Part shown: positions 1 through 10,271 of the stretch, one piece after another
Layout of the letters: each line of letters begins with the position of its first letter
Numbering within the stretch: position 1 is the first letter of the stretch
Assembly: GCF_040958095.1 (NCBI RefSeq)
Contig: NC_091228.1
Coordinates: forward strand, 6,569,200 to 6,633,199
Direction: 5' to 3'
DNA from: Procambarus clarkii
Lineage: Eukaryota > Arthropoda > Malacostraca > Decapoda > Cambaridae
DNA length: 64,000 bases
Notes under the pieces: generated by a model
Databases searched by the model: none
What the model was told of the DNA's origin: nothing
The model's input: only the letters and a program-made list of their open reading frames with translations
Position numbers and translations under genes: made by a program

Positions 1-593
1 ACTAAATTATATCATCGTGTTCAGCGCACCAGCCTTGCTTATGACATTCTGTTTCAACTCTAATCTACATAAAAAGTCGACATAATCTATATTTCAAACA
101 TTTGTAAATGTTCATTAAGCGAAAAAAAGAAAAATTGTAGGATATAACCGCTGTTATATAAAGAAAATGACCTGACTACCTAATTTGTGACGTCATCTGT
201 TGGTGGAGTTTGTGCTGAATTCTGCCTCTCCTCCTCCCATGTTTCTACCCCGCCCTTCCCCCTCCCAATACTATTCCCTCCCCCTTCCATCCGGCAATAT
301 TCCCTCCCTCCGGCCCTTCTCGTCGTCCTTCCCATCCCACATCTCCCCCTCTCCTTCTATTCCCCCTATTCTACGTCCCTCTCTGCAGCCTAACCCCCTA
401 ATTCATCCCTTACAATCATCCTCCTTCTATCCCTACGTCCCTCTCTGCCCATTTCCACGACTCCATCCCTTATTATCACCTTCCCCTCCTCTATTCCCCT
501 CCCCTTTCCCTTTCACTACCTGTTCCTTAGACTGTCCCACGAAGTCCTCCACCCTCCCTTTCATACAGTATAATATTTGGGAACAATGTTGAA
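1..593. other. No gene seen; pyrimidine-rich stretch
   Basis: The first 180 bases are AT-rich with nothing recognisable. Positions about 220-560 are strongly C/T-rich on the plus strand, which leaves overlapping open frames of low-complexity Pro/Ser/Leu peptide. I see no splice structure or domain and do not call a gene. Confidence 0.6.
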
Positions 594-650
594 CAGAAGG
601 TGAAGGGACGACGACGTTTCGGTCCGTCCTAGACCATACTCAAGTCGATT
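594..650 (+). mobile_element. Palindromic retroposon, single-arm fragment
   Basis: One arm of the palindromic element described at 24808-24977, with the family core (GACGACGTTTCGGTCCGTCC) but no opposite arm or 3' tail. Confidence 0.6.
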
Positions 651-651
651 G

Positions 652-1489
652 TGGGAACAATGTGGGAACATTTTGGGAACAATGAAAGTATGTGTTTAAG
701 AAAATAGTTCTTCTGATGACGAAAAACTCGTCGTGCACCTGAAAAAAATCCCACTTGACCGGAATTCATTAGATCAGATGGCGCGGTTGACAATATTGAC
801 TAATATTTCTTAAATCCTTTAACTTAGGATTATGACCGTCCTATGTCCGTCCCGTACCTCAGACCCTTCCCCCTACAGCCGCCCAAGAGGTGGCATGGGA
901 ATGAATAGCCCACAAATCCTGCATGTGTTCTCAGTAAAGGGGTGAAAATCCCATGGTCTCGTGTTCGAATCTCACTGAGGTGCACAGTTTTAGCGCCTAA
1001 TTATCTAAATTGGTTACGGTACTGAACGATACATGGATCGATCTACCGTAAATCAAATCATATCAGATTGCAATATTAATTTGCGGTTGTATATGTATGC
1101 TTGAGTTAGTTTACACAAACTTAGTTACCTACGATTTAGAGTGAGACAGATTTTTTGGCAGTGATGTAAAACTTCTTAGATCTGTAGCTGCAGTAAACAG
1201 GTGTTATACCAAACTGTAGCTAAAGTGAATAAGTACAAAGAAAACAAAGTACCTGTGTCCAAAGACATGGGTTCGATCCCATTGTATGGCCTCGGTGTTT
1301 CCTCACAGATACACCACGTTGACATGATTTCATCGTGACGTGAAAAGCATTTCAGAGAAATGTTCAAATTAGAATCTTAGCAGCAGCCTACAGCAGATGT
1401 GGCGAAGAAACGACTTCAGGTTTAAGTTCAAGCTTAGGCTGTTGACCAAACCCACACTAGAAGTTGAAGTATGTGTGTGTGTGTGGAAA
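652..1489. other. No gene seen; traces of tRNA-like repeats
   Basis: Contains short box-B-like motifs of tRNA-derived SINEs near 955-975 (GTTCGAATC) and 1270-1282 (GGTTCGATCCC), and a fragment of the palindromic element at 1441-1470. The rest is AT-rich and unrecognised. Confidence 0.5.
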
Positions 1490-1502
1490 TAGCTTAGGCT
1501 AT

Positions 1503-1683
1503 GCAGGCGATGAGTCACAATAACGTGGCTAAAGTATGTTGACCAGACCACACACTAGAAGGTGAAGGGACGACGACGTTTCGGTCCAACCTGGACCATT
1601 CTCAAGTCGATCGACTTGAGAATAGTCCAGGACGGACCGAAACGTCGTTGTCCTTTCACCTTCTAGTGTGGGGTCTGGTCAAC
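1503..1683 (-). mobile_element. Palindromic retroposon with 13-bp target duplication
   Basis: Two inverted arms around a short loop. The asymmetric tail (GCAGGCGATGAGTCAC...) is on the left, so the element reads on the minus strand. It is flanked by a perfect 13-bp duplication, TAGCTTAGGCTAT, at 1490-1502 and 1684-1696. Confidence 0.9.
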
Positions 1684-1859
1684 TAGCTTAGGCTATTTCT
1701 ACCCTCATCTATATACGGTTCCTCAAGGGGCTCACAAACCCATACAGTACACAATTAGTTATCATATTATACATTTCACATTCCAGTGGTATCACTGGAT
1801 GCCATAATCACATGGCACACTGTGAGATCTCTTATTGATAATGCTGCCCCTGTCATGTC

Positions 1860-2190
1860 TTATTTTGGTAAAGGCAAACTAAACAAGTAGGAGAAGGTAC
1901 AAAAACAAGCCATGAGAATAATCCCACGATTATTCTCATGACCGAAGAAATACTATTACCGAGATAATGATGATATGATTGACCTTACAGAGTATTGGGG
2001 ATAGAATTTCAGAGATAAATGAAGCTTCGGCGATTAGAGTAACGAGAGGCGAGGGAGCTAGAGCATTAATCTTCTCGCTTCAAAAGGTGGGAAGAAATGA
2101 ACAATGCATGTGAAAGCCTAATAAGATCCTTATGTTCTAATATTACAAAGCATGATTAACAATTAACACCAAAATGGGAGGAATACAAAG
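1860..2190 (+). pseudogene. Decayed LINE reverse transcriptase fragment
   Basis: The frame near 1889-1925 reads EKVQKQAMRIIPR, the 'VQ(N/K)xAxRII' segment found toward the C-terminus of many LINE reverse transcriptases. The downstream sequence is frame-broken. A better preserved relative lies at 25950-26130 on the minus strand. LINE type not resolved. Confidence 0.4.
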
Positions 2191-2198
2191 TAGATGCA

Positions 2199-2371
2199 GG
2201 AGATGAGTCACAATAACGTGGCTAAAGTATGTTGACCAGATCACACACTAGAAGGTGAAGGGACGACGACGTTTTGGTCCGTCCTGGACCATTCTCAAGT
2301 CGATTGTGAATGGTCCAGGACGGACCGAAACGTCGATGTCCTTTCACCTTCTTGTGTGTGGTCTGGTCAAC
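2199..2371 (-). mobile_element. Palindromic retroposon with 12-bp target duplication
   Basis: Inverted arms with the tail on the left. Flanked by AAGTAGATGCAG at 2188-2199 and 2372-2383. The tail terminus (TGCAG) overlaps the end of the duplication, so the exact left boundary is ambiguous by a few bases. Confidence 0.85.
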
Positions 2372-2593
2372 AAGTAGATGCAGTAATTTTTCCCTCATAT
2401 GTTCCCAGACTCTTAACTTTGCTGTGGTTGGCCAATTCATTGATAATGGACATCGCCTTGTCCACACCCTCCCCACATTTTGAGTCTCCGAGAAGCAATA
2501 TCGCCTTAGTCAGAGATTCCCAACATTTTAAAATTTCTTCTTGCTCAGCACTTGTACACGCCCCTACTACCATCAAAGGTAACTCTATTTATG

Positions 2594-3392
2594 CAGTTTA
2601 ATGCTGATAAATAATGCAGTTTAATGCTGATAAATGTAAAGTTCTGAGGTTAGGTAATGATGATAGAGTTACAAGATACGAGCTAGATGGTGTTGTGATT
2701 GCGAAGTCGGATTGCGAAAGGGATCTGGGAGTTATGATTAGTAAGAATTTAAAACAAAAGGATCAATGCATAAATGTTCGTAATAAGGCAAATCGGACAC
2801 TTGGATTTATTAATCGCAGCGTTAGTAACAAGACACCTGGTGTGGTTCTCAAGCTATATCTTGCTCTAGTTAGGCCCCATTTAGATTATGCAGTTCAGTT
2901 TTGGTCGCCATATTATAGAATGGATATAAATTCACTTGAACGTGTCCAGCGTAGGATGACTAAGTTAATTCCCCAAATTAGAAATCTTTCATATGAAGAA
3001 AGATTAACAAAGCTTAAGTTGCATTCACTGGAAAGGCGAAGAGTTAGGGGTGACATGATAGAGGTTTACAAGTGGATGAATGGACATAACCGGGGGGATA
3101 TTAATAGGGTATTAAAAGTATCAACACAGGACAGAACACGAAACAATGGATATAAATTGGATAAGTTTAGATTTAGGAAAGACTTGGGTAAATACTGGTT
3201 CAGTAACAGGGTTGTTGATTTGTGGAACCAATTGCCGCGTAACATTGTGGAGGTGGGGTCCCTCGATTGTTTCAAGCACGGGTTGGACAAGTATGAGTGG
3301 GATTGGGTGGTTATAGAATAGGAGCTGCCTCGTATGGGCCAATAGGCCTTCTGCAGTTACCTTTGTTGTTATGTTCTTATGTTCTTATTCTT
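2594..3392 (+). mobile_element. 5'-truncated CR1-like LINE, 3' end of ORF2
   Basis: An open frame at 2614-3321 encodes the C-terminal part of a LINE reverse transcriptase. It is almost identical to the full element at 28520-32465 (shared segments MQFNADKCKVLRLGNDD, RDLGVMISKNLKQKDQ, LALVRPHLDYAVQFWSPYYR). The 3' end shows the family tail GGAGCTGCCTCGTATGGGCC followed by TTCTTATG repeats. The truncation point starts with a direct duplication of about 20 bp (2594 and 2614). The frame is intact through the C-terminus here, although it is broken in the full-length copy, so this copy looks young. Confidence 0.9.
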
Positions 3393-3485
3393 AACAATGT
3401 CTTCCAATTCTATTTTTGTAAACCATTTTTCCTGAGCTTCTCCATCAACATTTTCCACCACACGGGGTTGAACGCTGCCATCAGC

Positions 3486-3636
3486 TTGTTGATTTGTGGA
3501 ACCAATTGCCGTGTAACGTGGTGGAGGTGGGGTCCCTCAATTGTTTCAAGCGCGGGTTGGACGTGTATATGAGTGGGATTGGGGGGGGGGGGGGTTGTAG
3601 ATAGGAGCTGCCTCGTATGGGCCAATAGGTCTCCCC
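3486..3636 (+). mobile_element. CR1-like LINE 3'-end fragment
   Basis: Repeats the last part of the LINE ORF2 (VDLWNQLP... region) and the GGAGCTGCCTCGTATGGGCC tail, interrupted by a run of G near 3585. It lies about 100 bp from the previous LINE copy. Confidence 0.75.
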
Positions 3637-3697
3637 GCTACACTTGCCACTGCACACCATATGTTTGCCATAGCTAATTTTTCGAGACTAAAGGACA

Positions 3698-3900
3698 TTG
3701 GAGGAAGCCTATTGGTCCATTCCGAGGCAGCTCCTAATTTATAGTCACCCAAACTCAATCATATATGCCTAATCTACGATCGAAACGATCCACCGTCTAT
3801 TATATTACATAAATTTGTTCCATAAGTCAACAACCCTATTTCCAAACCAGTATTTGCCCAGGTCTTTCCTGAAATTAAACCGATTCAATTAATATCCATT
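3698..3900 (-). mobile_element. Older CR1-like LINE 3'-end fragment
   Basis: On the minus strand this resembles the LINE 3' region (glued remnants of the GGAGCTGCCTC tail, then the wording around 'tggttatagg' and 'ggaac..att..tga'), with many differences. It appears older than the 2.6-kb copy. Confidence 0.5.
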
Positions 3901-4093
3901 ACGTCGAATTGTATTGGATTAAAATATTTATAACTTTACTTAAACCCCATTTGCAATAACCATTTATCCATTTATATACTTAGTTTTTCTAGAGAATTCA
4001 AATTTTGTTTTAAATCATTCTTCATTAGGTTTCTAATTCCTGAAATCTTCTTTCTCATCGTTCTCTGTAAGCTGCTACATATTAACCAATAGA

Positions 4094-4378
4094 CCTGTTG
4101 TTATTTTAGATTCAGCTACTGGGAACAAAAAGTTCCAAGTAGCACGGGCTATGGTGAGCCCGTAGTGGACTTACCTGGCATAGGAGCGGGGCAGGAACTG
4201 TGACAATAGACCTGTTGTTGTTGTTATAGATTCAGTTACTCGGAACAAGTTGCAAATAGCACAGGCTATGGTGAGCCCGTAGCCTACCTGGCATAGGAGC
4301 GGGGCAAGTAGCCCGGGCTATGGTGAGCCCGTAGTGGACTTACCTGGCACAGGAGCGGGGCTGGAACTGTGACAATAG
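4094..4378 (+). mobile_element. Cluster of three 'GGGCTATGGTGAGCCC' SINE-like repeats
   Basis: Three degenerate copies of a repeat of about 90 bp with a (GTT)n edge, a GATTCAGCTACT block, the hairpin CGGGCTATGGTGAGCCCG and the end GGCACAGGAGCGGGGC. The same family recurs at 7.2, 8.3, 25.6, 27.4, 41.0, 41.3, 49.5, 54.1 and 55.5 kb. Confidence 0.75.
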
Positions 4379-4512
4379 ACCTTATGGAGCTTCCTTAATT
4401 ATCTCCATATGAGGCAAGGTGATGATGCGGGAAGGATCGGGGGAGACAGACCAAGACGAAGCGTCAAGGTCGCGGGAACAGGGCAAGACGCATACATTTT
4501 TTTCGGTAGATG

Positions 4513-4634
4513 CGGGACGACGACGTTTCGGTCCGTCCTGGACCATTCTCAAGTCGATTGTCGACTTGAGAATGGACCAGGACGGACCAAAACGTCGTCG
4601 TCCCTTCATCTTCTAGTGCATGGTCTGGTCAACA
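4513..4634 (+). mobile_element. Palindromic retroposon, truncated at both ends
   Basis: Both arms around the loop are present (ACGACGTTTCGG... and its inverse) up to GGTCTGGTCAAC. Neither a complete tail nor a clear target duplication is visible. Confidence 0.75.
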
Positions 4635-4635
4635 T

Positions 4636-4684
4636 AAAGATTAAGTCACCCAAGAGGTGGCACGGGCATGAATAGCCCGTAAAG
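4636..4684 (-). mobile_element. Multi-hairpin SINE, 3' fragment
   Basis: Contains the two 3' hairpins of the family described at 24301-24477 (CCACC...GGTGG and ACGGGC...GCCCGT) and the TTAATCTTT tail on the minus strand. Confidence 0.7.
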
Positions 4685-4689
4685 ATAAG

Positions 4690-4802
4690 AATGAGTTTGG
4701 GTGGTTATAGGAGCTGGCGCGTGTGGGCGAATAGGCCTCCTGCAATTTCCTTAATTTTTGATGTTCTTGTGTTTTAATTTTTGATGTTCTTGTGTTCTTA
4801 TT
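4690..4802 (+). mobile_element. CR1-like LINE 3'-tail fragment
   Basis: Diverged copy of GGTTATAGGAGCTGCC...GGCC followed by repeats of TGTTCTTGTG, the eroded form of the family's TTCTTATG tail. Confidence 0.6.
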
Positions 4803-4914
4803 TTCTTCTGTTCTTGTGTTCCTGAGTTTCTCCTGTGGTGTGTTTCGCCTCTTGGTCGAACGGACAATGTTCGTCCTTCCTGTGGGGCGTCTGGGCGTGT
4901 ATCCGGTGGTTCAC

Positions 4915-5062
4915 ACCTGTGATGCTGTAGTGTTGAACACATGCGGTGTTAAAACCTGTGGTGTTGAACACCTGTAATGTTGTTGTATGTAACACCTGTG
5001 GTGCAAAGTACTTGTAATGTGGTGTTAACCCCTGTAATGCTGCATGTAATGTAATGTTAATG
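4915..5062. repeat. Degenerate 'ACACCTGTGATGTTGT' repeat block
   Basis: Loose tandem copies of a phrase of about 16-26 bp around ACACCTGTG/TGTTGT. Longer blocks of the same type lie at 5215-5270 and 7846-8130. Confidence 0.5.
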
Positions 5063-5065
5063 CTG

Positions 5066-5180
5066 CCCGAAACGCTGTGCGTAATAGTGGCTTTAGGCAT
5101 TGTATGTACTAGCTCCATCTATAAATCCATCAACTTTTGTATCTTACCTTGTATGTATGTACTTTACCTGAATAAATATT
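5066..5180 (+). mobile_element. LINE-like 3' end ('CCGAAACGCT' family)
   Basis: Starts with GCCCGAAACGCTGTGCGTAA and ends ACCTGAATAAATATTTGTATTTG. Relatives at 35479-35625 (minus) and 61848-61965. The CCCGAAACGCT...TAGTGGCT block also forms the 3' part of the tRNA-derived SINE at 9718-9990. Confidence 0.55.
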
Positions 5181-5274
5181 TGTATTTGTATGTTAAACAC
5201 CTGGGATAATTGTGGTATTTAAACACGTGTGAGGCTTTGATGTTAAACATCTGGAATGTCATTATGTTAACTGT

Positions 5275-5875
5275 GTTATCCAGGTAATGATGACAGAGTT
5301 ATGGGATATCAGCTGGATGATACTGAAATTGCAAAGAGTCTAATTGCAAAAAATAATCTGAGGATCATGACTAGTTGGAATTTAAAGCCTAAAAATTGAG
5401 ATTGAGACAGTGTTAAGATGGTAGAATCAATCTTGAATCAATTTTGAATAAATTCAAAATGTCCGAAATAAGGCAAATAGGACACTGGGATTTATTTTCT
5501 ATGAGAGTTAGCAATAAAACACCAGGTATATCTATACACCTTCAGCTATATCTTGCTCTTGTTATGCCCCATTTAGATTATGTAGTTCAGTTTTGGTCGC
5601 CATAATACAGAATGGATATAAATACACTAGAAGGCGTCCAGCGTAGAATGACAAAGTTAATCACATAAGAAAAATTCCATATGAAGAGAGATTTAAAAAA
5701 AAAGTTAATTTACATTCTCTAGAAAAGCAAAGAGTTAGGGGTGAGAAAGTATTAAATATCTCAACGCATAATTGGACAGGAAACAATGGATATAAATGGG
5801 ATAAGTTTAGATTTATGAAAGATCATTCCTATATATATACAGTATATATATAGGAATGAGTTTCGGTGGCTATAA
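5275..5875 (+). mobile_element. Old, decayed CR1-like LINE ORF2 fragment
   Basis: Aligns by eye with the LINE at 2.6 kb (GGTAATGATGACAGAGTTA..., CATTTAGATTATG.AGTTCAG, AGAATGGATATAAAT) but carries many substitutions and indels, so no frame stays open. An AT palindrome (TATATATACAGTATATATA) lies at its 3' side. Confidence 0.7.
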
Positions 5876-5904
5876 ACAGAGCTGCCACGTATGGATTAAC
5901 ATTA

Positions 5905-5966
5905 AGGGCTATTCATGCCCGTGCAACCTCTTGGGTGGCTTAATCTTTATCAATCATCAATCAATG
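5905..5966 (+). mobile_element. Multi-hairpin SINE, 3' fragment
   Basis: Hairpins GGGCTATTCATGCCC and the CCxCCTCTTGGGTGG stem, followed by TTAATCTTTATCAATCATCA tail repeats. Confidence 0.75.
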
Positions 5967-6147
5967 GATCAACACGTCTTCTCTAGTCTAATTCTACTGT
6001 TCTTATGATACTGGTATTGTACATCTTTAACTAACACTGTCCCTTCAACGCAGGCTGAACTTTAGGCTATGTTAGCAGGTTAAAAGTTTATTTACGTTTA
6101 AGTTAAAATGAGTTTGATAAAAAAATGCTAGGAAATCTAGATAGATT

Positions 6148-6975
6148 TCTAGATAGAACCCTATCTAGATTTTGATCTAGATAGGGTTTTGAAATGGTCA
6201 AAGGATTGGCAGATGCAGTTTAATGCTGATAAATGTAAAGTTCTGAGGTTAGGTAATGATGATAGAGTTACAAGATACGAGCTAGATGGTGTTGAGATTG
6301 CGAAGTCGGATTGCGAAAGGGATCTGGGAGTTATGATTAGTAAGAATTTAAAACAAAAGGATCAATGCATAAATGTTCGTAATAAGGCAAATCGGACACT
6401 TGGATTTATTAATCGCAGAGTTAGTAACAAGACACCTGGTGTGGTTCTCAAGCTATATCTTGCTCTAGTTAGGCCCCATTTAGATTATGCAGTTCAGTTT
6501 TGGTCGCCATATTATAGAATGGATATAAATTCACTTGAACGTGTCCAGCGTAGGATGACTAGTTAATTCCCCAAATTAGAAATCTTTCATATGAAGAAAG
6601 ATTAACAAAGCTTAAGTTGCATTCACTGGAAAGGCGAAGAGTTAGGGGTGACATGATAGAGGTTTACAAGTGGGTGAATGGACATAACAAAGGGGATATT
6701 AATAGGGTATTAAAAGTATCAACACAAGACAGAACACGAAACAATGGGTATAAATTGGATAAGTTTAGATTTAGGAAAGACTTGGGTAAATACTGGTTCA
6801 GTAACAGGGTTGTTGATTTGTGGAACCAATTACCGCGTAACGTGCTGGAGGTGGGGTCCCTCGATTGTTTCAAGCGCGGGTTGGACAAGTATATGAGTGG
6901 GATTGGGCGGTTATAAATAGGAGCTGCCTCGTATGGGCCAATAGGCCTTCTGCAGTTACCTTTGTTCTTATGAAA
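6148..6975 (+). mobile_element. 5'-truncated CR1-like LINE with inverted 5' end
   Basis: Two frames at 6189-6566 and 6617-6916 encode the end of ORF2, near-identical to the copy at 28.5-32.5 kb; a single lost base near 6561 shifts the frame. The 5' junction is odd: AACCCTATCTAGAT at about 6157-6170 is the inverse of the element's own first bases, ATCTAGATAGGGTT at about 6174-6187, separated by a few bases. That is a small snap-back duplication of the element's own end. Confidence 0.88.
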
Positions 6976-7228
6976 TAACTAGAACCCCCTTCTGTGGTTG
7001 AGGAGTTGATGGATAATTCGATCCACTCTATGTACCCTGACAGACCTCTAAACCTCTCCTTAGGGGACAGTGAAAGGTATATAGATTTGTTTTGTTAAAC
7101 TTTGCAACCCCAATACAAAAATATTGATAAATAATTGAAGAGTACTTATGTACCTGTCCAGTTATTTATAGTACTTATGAACTCTGCGAATAAGTACACC
7201 ACGTAATACTCCAAAGCTGGAACAAATT

Positions 7229-7318
7229 ACAGCCCCGCTCCTGTGCCAAGTAACTACGGGCTCACCATAGCCCGTGCTACTTGGCACTTTTTGTCCCTAG
7301 AAGCTGAATCTTAAACAA
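7229..7318 (-). mobile_element. 'GGGCTATGGTGAGCCC' SINE-like repeat
   Basis: Minus-strand copy of the family at 4094-4378, with GCCCCGCTCCTGTGCCA, the CGGGCTCACCATAGCCCG hairpin and a GAAGCTGAATCTTAAACAAC end. Confidence 0.75.
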
Positions 7319-7368
7319 CTCTAAAGCTGTACAGTAAGTACAACTACCAGTACACTCATTCCACTCAC

Positions 7369-7452
7369 AAGTTCAAGTTCAAGTATGTTTATTGAGATAA
7401 GAAAGAAATACATCTCAAAGGGATAGAGTAGCCTAGGCTATTTCTACCCCGC
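7369..7452 (-). mobile_element. Retroposon 3' end, 'TTGAGATAA/CTCAATAAA' family
   Basis: Minus-strand reading ends TCAATAAACATACTTGAACT. Close relatives at 25745-25822 and 51765-51848 contain GCCTAAGCTACTCTATCCCT and the same tail. Probably the 3' end of a LINE or SINE. Confidence 0.5.
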
Positions 7453-7845
7453 AGATTCCACTCACGCAGTACGCCAAGGCTTATTCCGGGCCGTAATCTC
7501 TTCCGGGGGTAGATCTCCCACGTGATTATCTTACTATGAACTCGTGATCTCAATGAGATGAGGTGGTGAGGGTCTAGGAAGGCGGAGTACAGGTACCTAG
7601 CCCGTCAAGACATTGGGACAGACCAAGGCCGGCCGTCAAGGAGGCAGGATCGTGGCAAGGAACAGTATAGCTACTTAGTAGAGGCGAGGCTGCGCTGCAA
7701 GACACATATATATATATACACACATGGCAGGTATGTAACAGGTTTGACCCGTCGTCTGAGATGAGTCGTGTGTCCAGTGGTATGTTTGGTTAGTTGTGGT
7801 GCTTGGATTGCACGTCCGATTGTGTTAAACGAAATACAGTATTAA

Positions 7846-8130
7846 ACACTTGTGATGTTCTGGAAAATACCTGTGATGTGGGAAATACCTGTGATGTTAT
7901 TTTAAAGTGTGATGTGTTAAATACCTGTGATGTTGTCGTGTTAAGCACCTGTGACTTGTCATGTTAAATAACGGTGATGCTGTAGTGCTAAACAGCTGCG
8001 ATCTTGTACTGCTAAACACCTGCGATGTTGATGTTAATGCTAAACGCATGTGACGATTCAGTGTTTAACACCTGTAATGTTGCAGCGTTAAAACACCTGT
8101 GATTTCATGTTAACACGTGTGATGTGTAAA
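7846..8130. repeat. Degenerate 'ACACCTGTGATGTTGT' block
   Basis: About a dozen imperfect phrases (AAACACCTGTGATGTT and similar) in tandem. No coding frame. Confidence 0.55.
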
Positions 8131-8274
8131 ACAGTATTGATCTAATTACTAAATAATCATATTTACATTATAATCACAAAACGTGAGAAGATCTATTGGA
8201 CCTCGTAGAGTACTGTTCAGTGTAGGGTGTGTTTTCCTTGCAATAATTCATTTTAGCGTATTGTTTACTGCATG

Positions 8275-8645
8275 TTATAAATTCAGCTACTCGGAACAAG
8301 TTCCAAGTAGCGCGGGCTATGGTGAGCCCGTAGTGGACTTACCTGGCACAGGAGCAGGGCAAGTAGCGCGGGCTATGGTGAGCCCGTAGTGGACTTACCT
8401 GGCACAGGAGCGGGGCAAGTAGCGCGGGCTATGGTGAGCCTGTAGTGGACTCACCTGGCACAGGAGCGGGGCAAGTAGCGCGGGCTATGGTGAACCCGTA
8501 GTGGACTTACCTGGCACAGGAGCGGGGCAAGTAGCGCGGGCTATGGTGAGCCCGTAGTGGACTTACCTGGCACAGGAGCGGGGCAAGTAGCGCGGGCTAT
8601 GGTGTGCCCGTAGTGGACTTATCTGGCACAGGAGCGGTGCCCTGT
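8275..8645 (+). repeat. 57-bp tandem expansion inside a SINE-like repeat
   Basis: A copy of the 'GGGCTATGGTGAGCCC' element whose inner part (from CAAGTAGCGCGGGCTATGG to GGCACAGGAGCGGGG) is repeated about six times with a 57-bp period. The CGGGCT...AGCCCG stem is kept in nearly every unit. Confidence 0.85.
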
Positions 8646-8652
8646 TCACTGT

Positions 8653-8714
8653 TGATGATTGATTGATAAAGATTAAGCCACCCAAGAGATGGCACGGACA
8701 TGAATAGCCCGTAA
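8653..8714 (-). mobile_element. Multi-hairpin SINE, 3' fragment
   Basis: GATTGATTGATAAAGATTAA tail side followed by the two 3' hairpins with small changes (CCACCCAAGAGATGG, ACGGACATGAATAGCCCGT). Confidence 0.75.
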
Positions 8715-8884
8715 GTGGTACAATTTTTTGTTCAGTGATTCTTTTCAGTATTCTGAGGTTGCATTTAATCGTCAAGCTGTTATCGCGGCACCCTCATACT
8801 GCTTGACAGTCTTTATGAGGGTGTTCACCTGCCGGTCATCTTTTTTGACCGGGAGAGTGGCTGTGTTGATGGCTTCAACCACGT

Positions 8885-9066
8885 TCTGGTAACTCACCAC
8901 GCGTCCTCGTAACTCACCACGCATCCAAAGTAACTCACCACGCGTCCTCGTAACTCCCCACGTGTCCTCGTAACTCACCACGCGTCCTCGTAACTCACCA
9001 CGTGTCCTTGTAACTCACCACGCGTCCTCATAACTCACCACGTGTCGTGGCGACTCACTACGTGCC
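8885..9066. repeat. 20-bp minisatellite
   Basis: About nine units of AACTCACCACGCGTCCTCGT with small variants (CATCC, CGTGTCC, GTCGTGG). Nothing coding in the short frames crossing it. Confidence 0.85.
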
Positions 9067-9717
9067 CTGGTGACTATCACCAGGTGAGTGAAGTTACAGT
9101 TAGCCCAAGAAAGGTCAGCAGCTACCTGCACAGAGCTGGTCCCACACTGCGTAGCCGGCTCAAGCCCGCTAGAGGCCGTGGCTGCGAGGACGTTAATTCT
9201 CTGGAGCTCCTTGAGGTAAACAAAGGTTACCTTAAGGAGCTTGACGGGTAGCAAGGAGCTCTCCTGTCATGGGGGCCGAGTGTCTCGTGTGTAATTTGCA
9301 GGTGAGGCGCCTAGTCCCCCCATCTCTCCCATACATACAAACATTCAGCCTTGGTTCCGGCGGTCAGTGACGGAAATCGTTGATCAGATGTCTTCACCTG
9401 ACGAGGTCACCAAGCTCAGGTGCTGGACACCTGTGTCTCCTGCTCCCTAGTTGGTCCCCACCCTGTGTCGTAGAGGACGTGACGTCCAGAGAGATGCAGG
9501 GAACGGTACTGGGGAGGCAGAGATGATGGAAGAAAGGATTCTGTGTGTGTGCTGCTTAGTTCTTGGGTGCCGCCTCTCGTCTCTCGCTGGACTGCGGTCC
9601 CAAGCCCGGGCGTTGAGCCTGTCCTTCCCAGCTCGTTTCATCTATTCAGTGCTTGAACAAGGTCGTTGTAATATTTCCTTTGATTCATATGGGTGGGTAT
9701 TTTCCATCAAGGCCGTG
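9067..9717. other. No gene recognised
   Basis: GC-richer than its surroundings, with short open frames on both strands and no domain. It could hold 5' exons or promoter of lipase copy A, which lacks a visible start-codon exon, but nothing in the sequence proves this. Confidence 0.3.
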
Positions 9718-9990
9718 TTTGACAGTCTCCGTGGTGTAGTGGTAAGACACTCGCCTGGCGTTCCTCGAGCGCTATGTCATGGGTTCGTATCCTGGCCGGG
9801 GAGGATTTACTGGGCGCAATTCCTTAACTGTAGCCTCTGTTTAACGCAACAGTAAAATGTGTACTTGGATGAAAAACCGATTCTTCGCGGCAGGGGATCG
9901 TATTCCAGGGACCTGCCCGAAACGCTACGCGTACTAGTGGCTCTACAAGAATGTAACAACTCTTGTATATATCTCAAAAAAAAAAAAAAA
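9718..9990 (+). mobile_element. tRNA-derived SINE (Ala-like head), A-rich tail
   Basis: Begins GTCTCCGTGGTGTAGTGGTA, a box-A-like tRNA start, with a box B at GGGTTCGTATCCTGG. The body has CTGTAGCCTCTGTT and AGTAAAATG, then the CCGAAACGCTACGCGTACTA block and a run of A. A second copy is at 44212-44463. Its 3' block matches the LINE-like ends at 5066, 35479 and 61848. Confidence 0.8.
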
Positions 9991-10271
9991 AAAAAATATA
10001 GTACTTGGTCCGAGGAGTATGCTGTGTTGAGGTGTTTGTTTACAATATGCTGGAGGAGGGAGCTGTATTTGTGGACGTAATGGCCTTCAGGTGAAGACGT
10101 CCCGTGGGTGGTGTTGTCACCGTCACCAGGAAGAGGCGGCTTCCTTGTCAACTCCCGTCTGCTGCTCGAGTCTGGTACGTGTCTTCTGGTCCCAGACACC
10201 TGCATATAGTACCCCTCTCCGTGTGCTGCCTCAGCCCGTCCTCCTAAGGTACCCCAAACGTCAGGAAACTG

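Noticed and set aside
200-592. 130-codon open frame near the left edge
   Set aside because: C/T-rich low-complexity peptide of Pro, Ser and Leu; an overlapping second frame is equally open. No domain or splice support.
1503-1683. Palindromic element as an ordinary MITE
   Set aside because: Ends are asymmetric, one end varies, and duplications are 10-13 bp and vary in length, unlike the fixed short duplications of DNA transposons.
9722-9800. Possible tRNA-Ala gene
   Set aside because: Acceptor stem does not close and the tRNA-like part continues into a SINE body repeated at 44212.
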